Source of the DNA: JAUIAI01 sp045106815
GTDB taxonomy: Bacteria > Pseudomonadota > Gammaproteobacteria > Burkholderiales > Burkholderiaceae_E
Direction: 5' to 3'
Assembly: GCA_045106815.1 (NCBI GenBank)
Contig: JBGCFG010000018.1
Span: 1 to 64,000, forward strand
Length of the DNA: 64,000 nucleotides
A program made the position numbers and the translations under genes. Within the stretch, counting starts at the first letter, position 1, and every line of letters begins with the position of its first letter. Below, in pieces: positions 12,513 to 21,297 of this stretch. The notes below the pieces were generated by a model. That model was not told the DNA's origin, did no database searches, and saw only the letters and a program-made list of their open reading frames with translations.

Positions 12513-13451
12513 CTAGCGCGCAGGGATTGCCCGCGATGCAACCGCGAGCCGGTTAATACCTGCCACTACCCAGCCAGCCAAACCAGGCTGACTTGTCAGC
12601 GCCGGTGGCAAAATCTCTGCGAGTTCCTGTACCGCCATCTGAACATGGTCATCAGTGACGACGTCTAAACCTTCAGCAAACGCGGCCAGGAGAGATTTCT
12701 CGGCCATGATATTCACACGCCGGGCAAGCCCGCCACTTTCCTGACTGATCAAATCGATTGCCCGTGGGGTGAATAGCGTGCGAGTTGCCCCAGCATGCCG
12801 AAGCCGGAAGTCCAGATAATCTGCGGTATCGACCTCTCCTAGCGCGCAGACTTCAAAGCTGTTGGCAATGCGATCTCGCAACGGGCGCAAAGCCGTTTTA
12901 GCAAGTAAGGATTTGAGTTCAGGCTGACCGACCAACAAGACCTGTAGCAACTTCTGGGCGCTAGTTTCCAAATTAGTGAGTAATCGAATCTGCTGCAAAG
13001 TCGCTACCGGCATCTCGTGGGCTTCATCAATAAGCATCACAACCTGACGACCGCTCGCATGCAGGCGGATCAGTTCTCGTTGGATGCGGCCAATCAGTTC
13101 AGGGCCACGGCGGGCGCCCTGCAGTCGCATTTCGTGGGCCACTGCCAATTGCAATTCGCTTGCGCTCAATGCCGGGTTGGCAATATAGATAAACTGCAGT
13201 TGCGACGACGCCTGACTCATCAATACGCGGGATAAAGTCGTTTTCCCCGTGCCGACCTCTCCGGTGAGCATAGTAATACCGTCGCCATGAACCAACGCGT
13301 AGGTCATTGCCTGAAGCAAAGCAGCTCGCTCAGCACCTTTAAAAAAGCAGTCTATTGCGGGGGTCAGTCTGAACGGCGGGTGGGTCAGACTGAAATGCTC
13401 TAGATAGACGGGCCTGCCACGAACAGGTGTTGGCAAGGTTTGAATAGTCAT
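12513..13451 (-). CDS. mshM: ExeA/MshM-type AAA ATPase of the pilus cluster
   Basis: The 312-residue protein is a GspA/ExeA-like AAA+ ATPase. It has a Walker A motif GEVGTGKTT near residues 64-72, a Walker B VVMLIDEAHEMP near 135-146, and the N-terminal YLEHFSLTHPPFRLTP segment typical of ExeA/MshM. ExeA helps secretin assembly in type II secretion, and MshM is its counterpart in MSHA pilus clusters. There is no transmembrane segment or peptidoglycan-binding domain C-terminal to the ATPase, so it resembles MshM more than full ExeA. Its ATG overlaps the stop of the ABC ATPase gene, so the two form a minus-strand operon divergent from the main pilus operon. Confidence 0.82.
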   Translation of the reverse strand: MTIQTLPTPVRGRPVYLEHFSLTHPPFRLTPAIDCFFKGAERAALLQAMTYALVHGDGITMLTGEVGTGKTTLSRVLMSQASSQLQFIYIANPALSASELQLAVAHEMRLQGARRGPELIGRIQRELIRLHASGRQVVMLIDEAHEMPVATLQQIRLLTNLETSAQKLLQVLLVGQPELKSLLAKTALRPLRDRIANSFEVCALGEVDTADYLDFRLRHAGATRTLFTPRAIDLISQESGGLARRVNIMAEKSLLAAFAEGLDVVTDDHVQMAVQELAEILPPALTSQPGLAGWVVAGINRLAVASRAIPAR

Positions 13452-14275
13452 GATGCAGTCTCCAGTGGCATTGCCACGAGATCTAAAAACGCCTGCTCAA
13501 GCGAGCGGCTGGTGTTTTTTGATGAAGGGGTGATCGGTGACGCCGCTTGCAGGCCTGCAGGCGGACCGAAAAACTTCAGTTGACCCTGGTGAATTACCAG
13601 AACCTGGTCGCATAAGGTCTCGAGCCCATCAAGACTATGCGCGGTAAACAGCAAGCCTGTTTCACGTGCCCGACAACGCATCATCTCTACATGCATCGCT
13701 CGGCGCGCCATGGGATCAAGACCACTGAGCGGCTCATCCAGAATAATCAAACGGGCATTGCTACAGATAGCGGCCGCCAGACCAATCTTTTGCGACATCC
13801 CTTTTGAATAGGTGCGAGCCGGCGCATCAAGTTTATCGATTGGAAACCCAAGCTGCGCAAGTTCGTGCTCGCACACCTGACGACTCACAGAGGCGCCGCG
13901 CAGCAACAACAATGTCTGCAAGGAGCGCCAGCCGGATAAGTCAGGGCACAAGATCAGGCGCTCAGGCAAAAACGCCACCGACTGGCGGGCACCAGCGCAG
14001 CTCGCATCCTGGTCAAACAATTTGATTGACCCACTATCGACGCCAACGAATCCCAACAATGCTCTGAGCATCGTCGTTTTTCCCGCGCCATTCAGGCCGA
14101 CAACCGCAATGCTCTGGCCGCGCTCGATCGAAAAGCTCACATCGTGCAAGACGGTTTGCTGCTTATAGCGTTTGCACACCCGGTCGAACACAACGGCAGG
14201 CGTGCTTGGTGCGCTTGATGCGTTTTTTTCGCTCAAGGCCATTAGTTGATCGGTAGTGGAAGTCGTGACGGGCAT
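13448..14275 (-). CDS. ABC transporter ATP-binding protein of the pilus cluster
   Basis: The 275-residue protein is a complete ABC nucleotide-binding subunit: Walker A GLNGAGKTTML, signature-type YSKGMSQKIGLAAA, Walker B RLIILDEPLSGLD and an H-loop in LLFTAHSLDG. It is of the ABC-2 exporter type. No permease lies beside it on this strand. The only fitting partner is the ABC-2 permease at 26512, inside the divergent pilus operon. In Myxococcus xanthus an ABC transporter, PilGHI, is needed for type IV pilus assembly, and this gene could be the PilH counterpart. It overlaps the mshM-like gene by four bases. The pilus role is an inference from linkage. Confidence 0.85.
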   Translation of the reverse strand: MPVTTSTTDQLMALSEKNASSAPSTPAVVFDRVCKRYKQQTVLHDVSFSIERGQSIAVVGLNGAGKTTMLRALLGFVGVDSGSIKLFDQDASCAGARQSVAFLPERLILCPDLSGWRSLQTLLLLRGASVSRQVCEHELAQLGFPIDKLDAPARTYSKGMSQKIGLAAAICSNARLIILDEPLSGLDPMARRAMHVEMMRCRARETGLLFTAHSLDGLETLCDQVLVIHQGQLKFFGPPAGLQAASPITPSSKNTSRSLEQAFLDLVAMPLETAS

Positions 14276-14291
14276 TGGGGGAGCTTACGAG

Positions 14292-14306
14292 GGGCAGTGG
14301 CTGCCC
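14292..14306. promoter_or_regulatory. Inverted repeat in the divergent pilus promoter region
   Basis: GGGCAG and CTGCCC form a perfect 6-bp dyad around TGG. It sits just upstream of the ABC ATPase start and 8 bases before a larger dyad at 14314-14340. A regulatory role is only suggested by position. Confidence 0.3.
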
Positions 14307-14313
14307 ATGCACC

Positions 14314-14340
14314 AATAAGGCTGGTTTAACCCGCCTTATT
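14314..14340. promoter_or_regulatory. 27-bp dyad between the divergent pilus operons
   Basis: AATAAGGC and GCCTTATT are perfect 8-bp arms, and the centre GGTTTAACC is itself a 4-bp-arm palindrome, giving 24 of 27 positions in dyad symmetry around base 14327. It lies in the 159-bp gap between the ABC ATPase gene and the secretin gene. It could be an operator for both operons or an RNA hairpin. There is no T-run typical of a terminator. Confidence 0.45.
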
Positions 14341-14434
14341 CGGGGATTGTCGTTGGTCGGTCCCAACCATACTGGGAAGGCCGCTCTTTCAAAGTGCTGG
14401 CATCAGCCTACCTATCAAACCATTTGGTCCTCAG

Positions 14435-16396
14435 ATGCAAAACCGATTTTTCCTACGACAACAAGCTCAGTCGCCAGTCAGCCTGGTAGCCCTTGCGACG
14501 CTGGCGACCTTGTCAGGCTGCGCTGGCTCGGCGATGCAACCCGGTGACTATCACCTGCGCGACAACGCCCGCGCCACGCTGTCAGCAACTGAGCCCGCAG
14601 AGCAGACCATTCCAAATATCGTTCAGGCGCCGGCCTTGCCGCCACCGCCCCGTTTGACACCAAAACTGGAGACCTACTCCGTGGTGGTGAGCGAAGTGGA
14701 AATCTCTGAGTTGTTGTTCGCGATGGCTCGAGATGCCAAGATCAATGTCGATGTGCACCCTGCGGTACAGGGCGTCGTCACCATCAATGCGATTGATCAG
14801 ACATTGCCGCAGATTCTGGAGCGTTTGTCCCGACAGGTTGATCTTCGGTATGAGTTTGACGGGGAAAATCTGGTCGTCAGCCCTGACCTGCCGTTTATCA
14901 AGCACTACGCGATTGACTACGTCAACATCGTGAGAGAGTCCACGGCCAACACGAGTATCGCCACGCAAATATCTTCTGCAGGTGGCAGCGCGATTGGCGA
15001 TGGTGGTGGTGGCTCCGCCAACAACAACTCAACCGCCAGTATCACCAATACCTCACGCAATGACTTCTGGTCCTCGCTCGTCGATAGTGTTGAGCAACTG
15101 ATCTCAGATGGTCAGGCAAGCGCTGATGATGAAGGTACCGATAGCGGTGGTAGCGGCGAAGCACAAGCAACCGCCACAACTGATGATTCACAAGACAACC
15201 AGGCCGATAGCGGTAGCGCCGCGGATTCGTCAGATGGCTCGCAACAATCTGCGGCACCCGTCAACGATTCGCGCGTCATTGCGAATCCTGAATCGAGCAT
15301 GATCTCCGTTTGGGCGACTGCCCGGCGTCAGGCACGCGTACAGGAGTACATCGACCGCACACTCAAGTCAGCTCGGCGCCAGGTGTTGATTGAAGCGACG
15401 ATTGCCGAGGTTCAGCTATCAGAAGACTACCAACAAGGTATCAACTGGCAAAAGCTTCGTGTTGGCGGTGAGGGCTGGTCTTTTACGCAGCAACCCAATG
15501 GCACCACACCGCTTGATACTGGTGGCGGCGCCGGTGTTGGCCCAGGTGGCATCAACTTTTCAAACAACGTTCAATCACCTGGCAACATCGTTGGTGGCGC
15601 GGCGATTGGTGCGGCCACATCGAGTCTGGGTGTTTTGCGATACCTGCGGAGCAATAGCTCAGGCAACATTGGTTTTGCCCTGTCGCTGTTGCAGTCGTTT
15701 GGCAAAGTCAAGGTTCTGTCGAGCCCCAAAATCAGCGTGCTGAACAATCAGACAGCCGTGCTCAAGGTGGTTGATAACCGCATCTATTTCACGATTGATG
15801 TTCAGGTAACCCCTGGCACGGACACGACAGCGCCGCTGGTGACCTATACCTCTACGCCCAACACGGTGCCGGTGGGCTTTGTGATGAGCGTCACGCCACA
15901 GATTAAGGGTAGCGGCGCAGTCACGATGAATGTGCGCCCAACGATCTCTCGCATTATTGGTTTCGTCAACGATCCGAATCCTGCGCTGGCACAGAACAAT
16001 GTCGTGAGTCGCATTCCTGAGATTCAAACTCGCGAGATTGAATCGATCTTAAAAGTAAACACAGGCGATGTGGCCGTCATGGGGGGCCTGATGCAGGAGT
16101 CAATAGACGACCGGACTGATTCGGTGCCTGGTCCCGGCAACCTCCCATTGGTTGGCGAGTTGTTTCGCTACCGAAGCGACAGTTCGCGAAAGAGTGAACT
16201 TGTAATTTTTCTCCGGCCAATCGTCGTAAACGATGCAAGCATCGAAGGCGACTACCGTGGATTCAAGTCGCTACTACCCGATGCTGACTTCTTTAAGAGC
16301 GACAAAGATCTGCCCGCACCACGACGTTGGCGCTCTGACTCGAACAAAGACAAAGAAGCGGCCAAGCAAAGCGCAGCTCAGCGGGAGGCAACATGA
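14435..16396 (+). CDS. mshL: MshL-type outer membrane secretin (lipoprotein)
   Basis: The 653-residue secretin would form the outer-membrane pore of the pilus or pseudopilus. A lipoprotein signal ends in LATLSGC near residue 29. N-terminal secretin and STN-like modules are followed by an acidic Ser/Gly/Asp-rich stretch at about residues 177-282. The C-terminal secretin domain contains SPKISVLNNQTAVL and the conserved VPGPGNLPLVGELF near residue 570. Its stop overlaps the start of the next gene (ATGA). It opens a tightly coupled operon running to 28792. The spacing and order (L, N, E, G) match MSHA pilus clusters rather than type II secretion. Confidence 0.88.
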   Translation: MQNRFFLRQQAQSPVSLVALATLATLSGCAGSAMQPGDYHLRDNARATLSATEPAEQTIPNIVQAPALPPPPRLTPKLETYSVVVSEVEISELLFAMARDAKINVDVHPAVQGVVTINAIDQTLPQILERLSRQVDLRYEFDGENLVVSPDLPFIKHYAIDYVNIVRESTANTSIATQISSAGGSAIGDGGGGSANNNSTASITNTSRNDFWSSLVDSVEQLISDGQASADDEGTDSGGSGEAQATATTDDSQDNQADSGSAADSSDGSQQSAAPVNDSRVIANPESSMISVWATARRQARVQEYIDRTLKSARRQVLIEATIAEVQLSEDYQQGINWQKLRVGGEGWSFTQQPNGTTPLDTGGGAGVGPGGINFSNNVQSPGNIVGGAAIGAATSSLGVLRYLRSNSSGNIGFALSLLQSFGKVKVLSSPKISVLNNQTAVLKVVDNRIYFTIDVQVTPGTDTTAPLVTYTSTPNTVPVGFVMSVTPQIKGSGAVTMNVRPTISRIIGFVNDPNPALAQNNVVSRIPEIQTREIESILKVNTGDVAVMGGLMQESIDDRTDSVPGPGNLPLVGELFRYRSDSSRKSELVIFLRPIVVNDASIEGDYRGFKSLLPDADFFKSDKDLPAPRRWRSDSNKDKEAAKQSAAQREAT

Positions 16397-18291
16397 GCCT
16401 GCTGATAAAGGCGCTGCGCCAGGCTGAGAAACAGAACGAACGCGCGGCGAGGCAAGCAGGGGAAGTGGCCATTGAGCTGCCGCCAGAAGCCGAAGACAAA
16501 CCCCTGCCAAGTAAGGCACAGGCTCACGCACCCACGCCTCTAAGTTCAGCGCTTGATATGGCGCTGGAAACACAGGGAGTCTCGTCACGGTCAGACGCTT
16601 CGATGGCGGGTGATGACTCCTTTCCGGCACTGGACGCGGAATTCGAACCTACTGCTGGTCAGCACAATCATGACAACAATCCTGTAGAAGCAAACTCAAC
16701 GAAGGAACTGACTCAGGACAGTCAAGATCTACGAGACGTTAATACGCTGAGCCTTGAGCCGGCCGAACCCATGGCAATGGCACCAGAAGGGATCGGAGAA
16801 GATAGCGACCGGCCACCAGAAGCGTTTGCGCGCCACTCGACTGACCCCGCCTTGGAACCAAGCATTGAGGAACCCGGCGACACCGAATCACGTGAAGCCG
16901 GGTCGATTACTGTTGAGTCTTTGCCTGCGGCCCCGCTTGACGTAAAGCCGGTCAAAGCTGCGCCCGAGCCGGAGGCTGTACCTGGCAGCGAGGTGCCTCA
17001 AGAGCCCAGCCCATCAGTTGCAAATGATTCACCCGTTGAAGCTGCTCCGTACCTCGACGTCAATGCGGTGAAGCCAGTTCGCAGAACTGTTCGTACTCCT
17101 GTGATGGTCATCACCGGTCTTGCTCTTGCCTCGTTAAGTGTCGCAGCAATTGTTGCGGCGATCATGTGGTGGAGCGGTAATGAGGCCTATGAGGCTGACT
17201 TTGACAACCTTGGCGCGCTGAATGCTGGCAACTTTGCAACTGGCAATGAACCATTGAGCCAGCTTGACTTGGGCGTCCCGGTTGAGGGTACTGTCGGGGC
17301 TGCCACCAACACGATTGCATCGGAAGGGATCACATCTGGCGAGGTCGCCGCTGTCACTGCCGCGAGCGAAGCGCTCCCTGAAACTGCAACAGCAGTTAGC
17401 ACTAGCCTGGAGCAGCCCGCAGCGTTGCAGAAAGCGGCAACAACAACGCAAACGACTGGTTCGTCAACAGAACCCGCCGACCAACCGGCAGTCGCAACTA
17501 ACAAAAGCGTTCCTCAAAGCAGCGCCGGCGCAATCAGTTCGACTGGGAACAGTTCTGGTGGAAATGGGTCAAGCACAAGTGCGTCCGGTACGAAGGCACC
17601 GGAGCCGCGCGTTCAATCGAGCCGTTCCGCGAGCTCCACAGTGCCCGCGACCAACGCCCGACCGGCGCTGCCAGCGGTTCGATTTGTACGCTCAACACAA
17701 AATCGCGAGCAACCGCAGCAACTGCTCAATGACGCCTACCGGGCGCTCCAGAGTAATGAGCTGACTCGCGCACAAGCGGCCTATCAGCAGGCACTCCGGA
17801 TTGATCGGAATCTGATCGATGGCTGGGTTGGCCTGGCTAGCATTGCCGCGCGTCAGGGCAATCGCACCCTGGCAAGCCAACACTATCAACGCGCACTCAA
17901 TATTGACCCTAACGATCAGGTTGCCCGCACTGGTTTACTGGCGCTAGCTGGCGGTAATTTGCCAGACGAGTCAGAAAGCACGCTTCGCACCCTGATTGAC
18001 TCCGGCGGACAAAACGCCATGGCCGAACTCGCCCTGGGCAACACACTGGCCCGCCAAGGCCGTTGGGCTGAAGCGCAGCAGGCCTACTTCAACGCAAACG
18101 CGTTGCAGCCCAATCAGCCAGACACGGTTTTCAATCTTGCCGTATCACTTGAGAGAATTCGCCAGCCACGTGCCGCCTTGTCTTACTACGAGCAGTCGCT
18201 CGAGCTCAGCGAAGGTCGAGAGACGCTGTTTGATCCGGCGGCCGCACGTCAGCGAATCGAATCACTCAGACAACAACCGGGAGTGCAATAG
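16393..18291 (+). CDS. mshN: MshN-like TPR protein of the pilus cluster
   Basis: The 632-residue protein begins MSLLIKALRQAEKQ, the usual start of MshN-like proteins. A long acidic, low-complexity cytoplasmic region follows, then one transmembrane helix at about residues 235-260 (VMVITGLALASLSVAAIVAA). A Ser/Thr/Ala-rich periplasmic linker leads to a C-terminal TPR domain from about residue 442 (AYRALQSNELTRAQAAYQQA and repeats). TPR proteins of this type probably help secretin or pilus assembly. The gene overlaps the secretin gene by four bases and abuts the ATPase gene directly. Confidence 0.82.
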   Translation: MSLLIKALRQAEKQNERAARQAGEVAIELPPEAEDKPLPSKAQAHAPTPLSSALDMALETQGVSSRSDASMAGDDSFPALDAEFEPTAGQHNHDNNPVEANSTKELTQDSQDLRDVNTLSLEPAEPMAMAPEGIGEDSDRPPEAFARHSTDPALEPSIEEPGDTESREAGSITVESLPAAPLDVKPVKAAPEPEAVPGSEVPQEPSPSVANDSPVEAAPYLDVNAVKPVRRTVRTPVMVITGLALASLSVAAIVAAIMWWSGNEAYEADFDNLGALNAGNFATGNEPLSQLDLGVPVEGTVGAATNTIASEGITSGEVAAVTAASEALPETATAVSTSLEQPAALQKAATTTQTTGSSTEPADQPAVATNKSVPQSSAGAISSTGNSSGGNGSSTSASGTKAPEPRVQSSRSASSTVPATNARPALPAVRFVRSTQNREQPQQLLNDAYRALQSNELTRAQAAYQQALRIDRNLIDGWVGLASIAARQGNRTLASQHYQRALNIDPNDQVARTGLLALAGGNLPDESESTLRTLIDSGGQNAMAELALGNTLARQGRWAEAQQAYFNANALQPNQPDTVFNLAVSLERIRQPRAALSYYEQSLELSEGRETLFDPAAARQRIESLRQQPGVQ

Positions 18292-20088
18292 ATGGCCAGC
18301 GCAGACGCGGTCAGTCAAAGCACGCCGGCTGGCGGCAAAGCCGTGACGGGTAAGCCCCGCCGCGGCAAGCCGCTAGGCCAGACGCTGATAGATCGCGGCG
18401 TTCTCAGCGAAGATCAACTTCGTATTGCTTTGCTCGAACAAAAGTCGCGAGGCCAGCCACTTGGCGCGGTGATGGTGGCGATGGGGTTTCTGACCGAGCA
18501 AACGCTGCGTGAGGCGCTTGCCGAGAATCTCGGTCACGAGCAAATTGATCTGACCCGGTTAATCCCGAGTGCTGAAGCACTGGCCTTGATTCCCAGTGAA
18601 GCCGCTAAGCATCATCGCATTTTTCCTGTCTCTGTAGACGAGGCTGAGAATCTACTGACGCTCGCATCGCCCAACCCAAATGATGTGGTGATGCTCGACC
18701 AGCTCAATGCCTTGCTGGACGGTCAGTACCGAATTGATGTTCACATGGCCGCGGAAAGTGAAGTGGTCAACGCCATTGAGGCCCACTACGGCCATGTGCT
18801 GTCCATCGACGGCATTCTCAATGAGATGGAGACTGGCGAGATCGATTTCGCCAGTCTTGAGAGTTCGAATCGTGAGTTTACCGGCCCTGTTGTCCGGATG
18901 ATTGATTCAATTCTGATGGATGCGGTGCAACGGCGGGCCAGTGATATTCACTTTGAACCCGAGCAGGGCTTTGTGCGCATTCGCTACCGAATCGATGGCG
19001 TGCTGCGCCAGATTCGAGCCTTGCACGCAAAGTATTGGCCGCCGATGCTCGTCAGGCTGAAGATTGTTTGCCAGATGAATATTGCTGAATCGCGCGCGCC
19101 TCAGGACGGGCGGACTTCCCTGTTTATGAACGGGCGGCATATTGATTTTCGGGCGGCTGTACAGCCAACCCTGCATGGTGAGAACTTTGTACTGCGAATT
19201 CTCGATCGTGCACGTTCGCTGGTCAGTATGGATGAGCTCGGCATGACCGAAGCCCAGCTACTCATGATGGAGACGATGGTCTCGCGCCCGGAAGGCATGA
19301 TTCTGGTGACGGGCCCAACCGGTAGCGGTAAGACGACAACGCTGTATTCCATTCTAAACCGGCTCAACCGGGAAGGTGTCAACATCATGACGCTTGAAGA
19401 CCCGGTGGAGTATCCGATCCCGATGATCCGCCAGGTTAACCTGGCTGCCGGGTTGAAACTCGACTTCGCCACAGGTGTGCGCTCACTGATGCGCCAAGAC
19501 CCTGACATTATTCTGGTCGGTGAGATTCGCGATGCGGACACCGCTACGATGGCATTGCGGGCCGCCATGACCGGGCATCAGGTTTACTCCACGCTACACA
19601 CCAATTCCGCCTTGGGTGTTTTGCCGCGCTTACAAGACCTCGGCCTAAAGCCAGAGCTCATGGCTGGCAATCTGGTCGGCGCGATCGGTCAACGCCTAGT
19701 CAGAAAACTCTGTCCCCATTGCTGCGAGCCTTATGAACTGGAAGCAGAACTGGCTATCGCGCTTGGCCTGAGCGAGAACGGACCCATTACGCTGAAGCGC
19801 GCCGTAGGCTGCCGACGCTGTGATCATCAGGGGTATACCGGCCGCATTGCGCTGATGGAAGTGCTGCGGCTGGATCAGGAGATGGAAGATCTCCTGGCCA
19901 AGCGGGCAAGCATTCAGGAACTGCGAAAAACGGCAAAAGCAAACGGTTTCAAAGACCTGCGCGAAGACGCGATGCGACGAGTCGCTCAAGGCATCACGTC
20001 CCTGGATGAAGCCGCCCGTGTCGTTGACCTAACAGGGCTGACTGGGCCAGCGCCGGCCGACTCTCAATCCAGCGAACCGGCTCACTAG
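18292..20088 (+). CDS. mshE: MshE-type pilus assembly ATPase with MshEN domain
   Basis: The 598-residue hexameric ATPase powers pilus or pseudopilus extension at the inner membrane. Residues 25-90 form a MshEN-type N-domain; KPLGQTLIDRGVLSEDQL is followed about 30 residues on by PLGAVMVAMGFLTEQTL. This two-part leucine-rich motif binds cyclic di-GMP in Vibrio cholerae MshE. The Walker A GPTGSGKTT is at 341-349, Walker B is LVGEIRDADTA, and a tetracysteine zinc site is made by LCPHC (about 472-476) and GCRRC (about 506-510). It starts one base after the mshN stop. Confidence 0.9.
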   Translation: MASADAVSQSTPAGGKAVTGKPRRGKPLGQTLIDRGVLSEDQLRIALLEQKSRGQPLGAVMVAMGFLTEQTLREALAENLGHEQIDLTRLIPSAEALALIPSEAAKHHRIFPVSVDEAENLLTLASPNPNDVVMLDQLNALLDGQYRIDVHMAAESEVVNAIEAHYGHVLSIDGILNEMETGEIDFASLESSNREFTGPVVRMIDSILMDAVQRRASDIHFEPEQGFVRIRYRIDGVLRQIRALHAKYWPPMLVRLKIVCQMNIAESRAPQDGRTSLFMNGRHIDFRAAVQPTLHGENFVLRILDRARSLVSMDELGMTEAQLLMMETMVSRPEGMILVTGPTGSGKTTTLYSILNRLNREGVNIMTLEDPVEYPIPMIRQVNLAAGLKLDFATGVRSLMRQDPDIILVGEIRDADTATMALRAAMTGHQVYSTLHTNSALGVLPRLQDLGLKPELMAGNLVGAIGQRLVRKLCPHCCEPYELEAELAIALGLSENGPITLKRAVGCRRCDHQGYTGRIALMEVLRLDQEMEDLLAKRASIQELRKTAKANGFKDLREDAMRRVAQGITSLDEAARVVDLTGLTGPAPADSQSSEPAH

Positions 20089-20090
20089 TC

Positions 20091-21296
20091 ATGGGCATGT
20101 ACGCATACAGAGCCATCGATGCTCAAGGCTTGATTACGCGCGGGCGAATGCCAGCCGTGACAGCGCATGAACTTGAGTCACGCCTGAACACCAGTGGCCT
20201 GGAACTACTCAAGGCGCGTCCAATCAATGCCTGGAGTCTTTTGGGTTCGCGCGTCAGCGCGCGTGATCTCATTAGTTTCTGCCTGCACATGGAAACCACC
20301 CTGCAAGCCGGCCTCATGGTCACCGAGGCGTTGGAAGATCAGGTAGATGGCGCGGACAGCGGACATTTTCGCGATGCCCTATCGGCAATCCTGCAAGCTG
20401 TTCGAGAGGGAACGGCAATGTCGACTGCGCTGGCCTCGTTTCCGAGCATGTTTAACGATACGTTTGTCGGCATGGTCAGGTCTGGCGAGGAATCCGGCCG
20501 CCTGGGAGATGCGTTTCAAAAACTCGGTGAGAACCTGCGCTGGCAGGATGACTTGAACCGGCAACTCAAAAAACTGATGTTGTACCCCGCATTCACAATC
20601 ACGGTGCTCGTCGCCGTCACCTTGTTCATGTTGCTCTACTTGGTACCGCAACTGGCAGACTTTATCGTTTCTATGAGTGGCGAAGACCTTCCGTTTCAGA
20701 CCTGGTTGTTGTTGCAGATGTCTGTGTTCGTGCAAGCGTTTTGGCACTGGTTGCTGGTAGCGCCTTTTGCAGCGGTGATCATTTTTTTTCTGGTGCGACG
20801 GATTGGCGGCGCCGTGGCCCGCACAAAGATTGATGCGCTCAAGCTCAAACTGCCGGTCATAGGGCCCATTCTGCGCAAGATTTTGCTGTCCCGGTTTTGT
20901 GCCTTGATGGCAATGTTGTATCAGTCCGGATTACCGGTGATTCAGTCGATCATGATCGCGAGAGACGCGATTGGTAACCGCGCGATGGCAGCCTCCATTG
21001 ATGCAGCCATTACCGAAATAGAACAAGGCAAAGGCATCACCGAAGCATTTAGCGCCACCAGGCTGTTTCCAAGCCTGATGACGCGGATGATCAGAATTGG
21101 AGAAACCACCGGCGAGGTGGATAAGGGCCTGCGCAATGTGAGCCAGTTCTACAACCGGGATGTCGAAGAAGCCATCGACCGCGTGCAGGCCATGATCGAA
21201 CCCACGTTGACGCTGATTCTGGGAGGCATTCTGGCCTGGCTGATGATGTCGGTGCTTGGTCCGATCTACGACCTGTTGTCCAGAATCGGAGTGTGA
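20091..21296 (+). CDS. mshG: Pilus inner-membrane platform protein (GspF/MshG)
   Basis: The 401-residue polytopic protein has two GspF domains separated and followed by hydrophobic helices (LMLYPAFTITVLVAVTLFML near 160-180; the last helix runs into LAWLMMSVLGPIYDLLSRIG at the end). It matches the family's length and topology. It is the platform that couples the ATPase to pilin polymerisation. It lies two bases after the ATPase gene and directly before the PilM/N-like gene. T2SS GspF is an alternative reading; the neighbours favour MshG. Confidence 0.88.
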   Translation: MGMYAYRAIDAQGLITRGRMPAVTAHELESRLNTSGLELLKARPINAWSLLGSRVSARDLISFCLHMETTLQAGLMVTEALEDQVDGADSGHFRDALSAILQAVREGTAMSTALASFPSMFNDTFVGMVRSGEESGRLGDAFQKLGENLRWQDDLNRQLKKLMLYPAFTITVLVAVTLFMLLYLVPQLADFIVSMSGEDLPFQTWLLLQMSVFVQAFWHWLLVAPFAAVIIFFLVRRIGGAVARTKIDALKLKLPVIGPILRKILLSRFCALMAMLYQSGLPVIQSIMIARDAIGNRAMAASIDAAITEIEQGKGITEAFSATRLFPSLMTRMIRIGETTGEVDKGLRNVSQFYNRDVEEAIDRVQAMIEPTLTLILGGILAWLMMSVLGPIYDLLSRIGV

Positions 21297-21297
21297 T

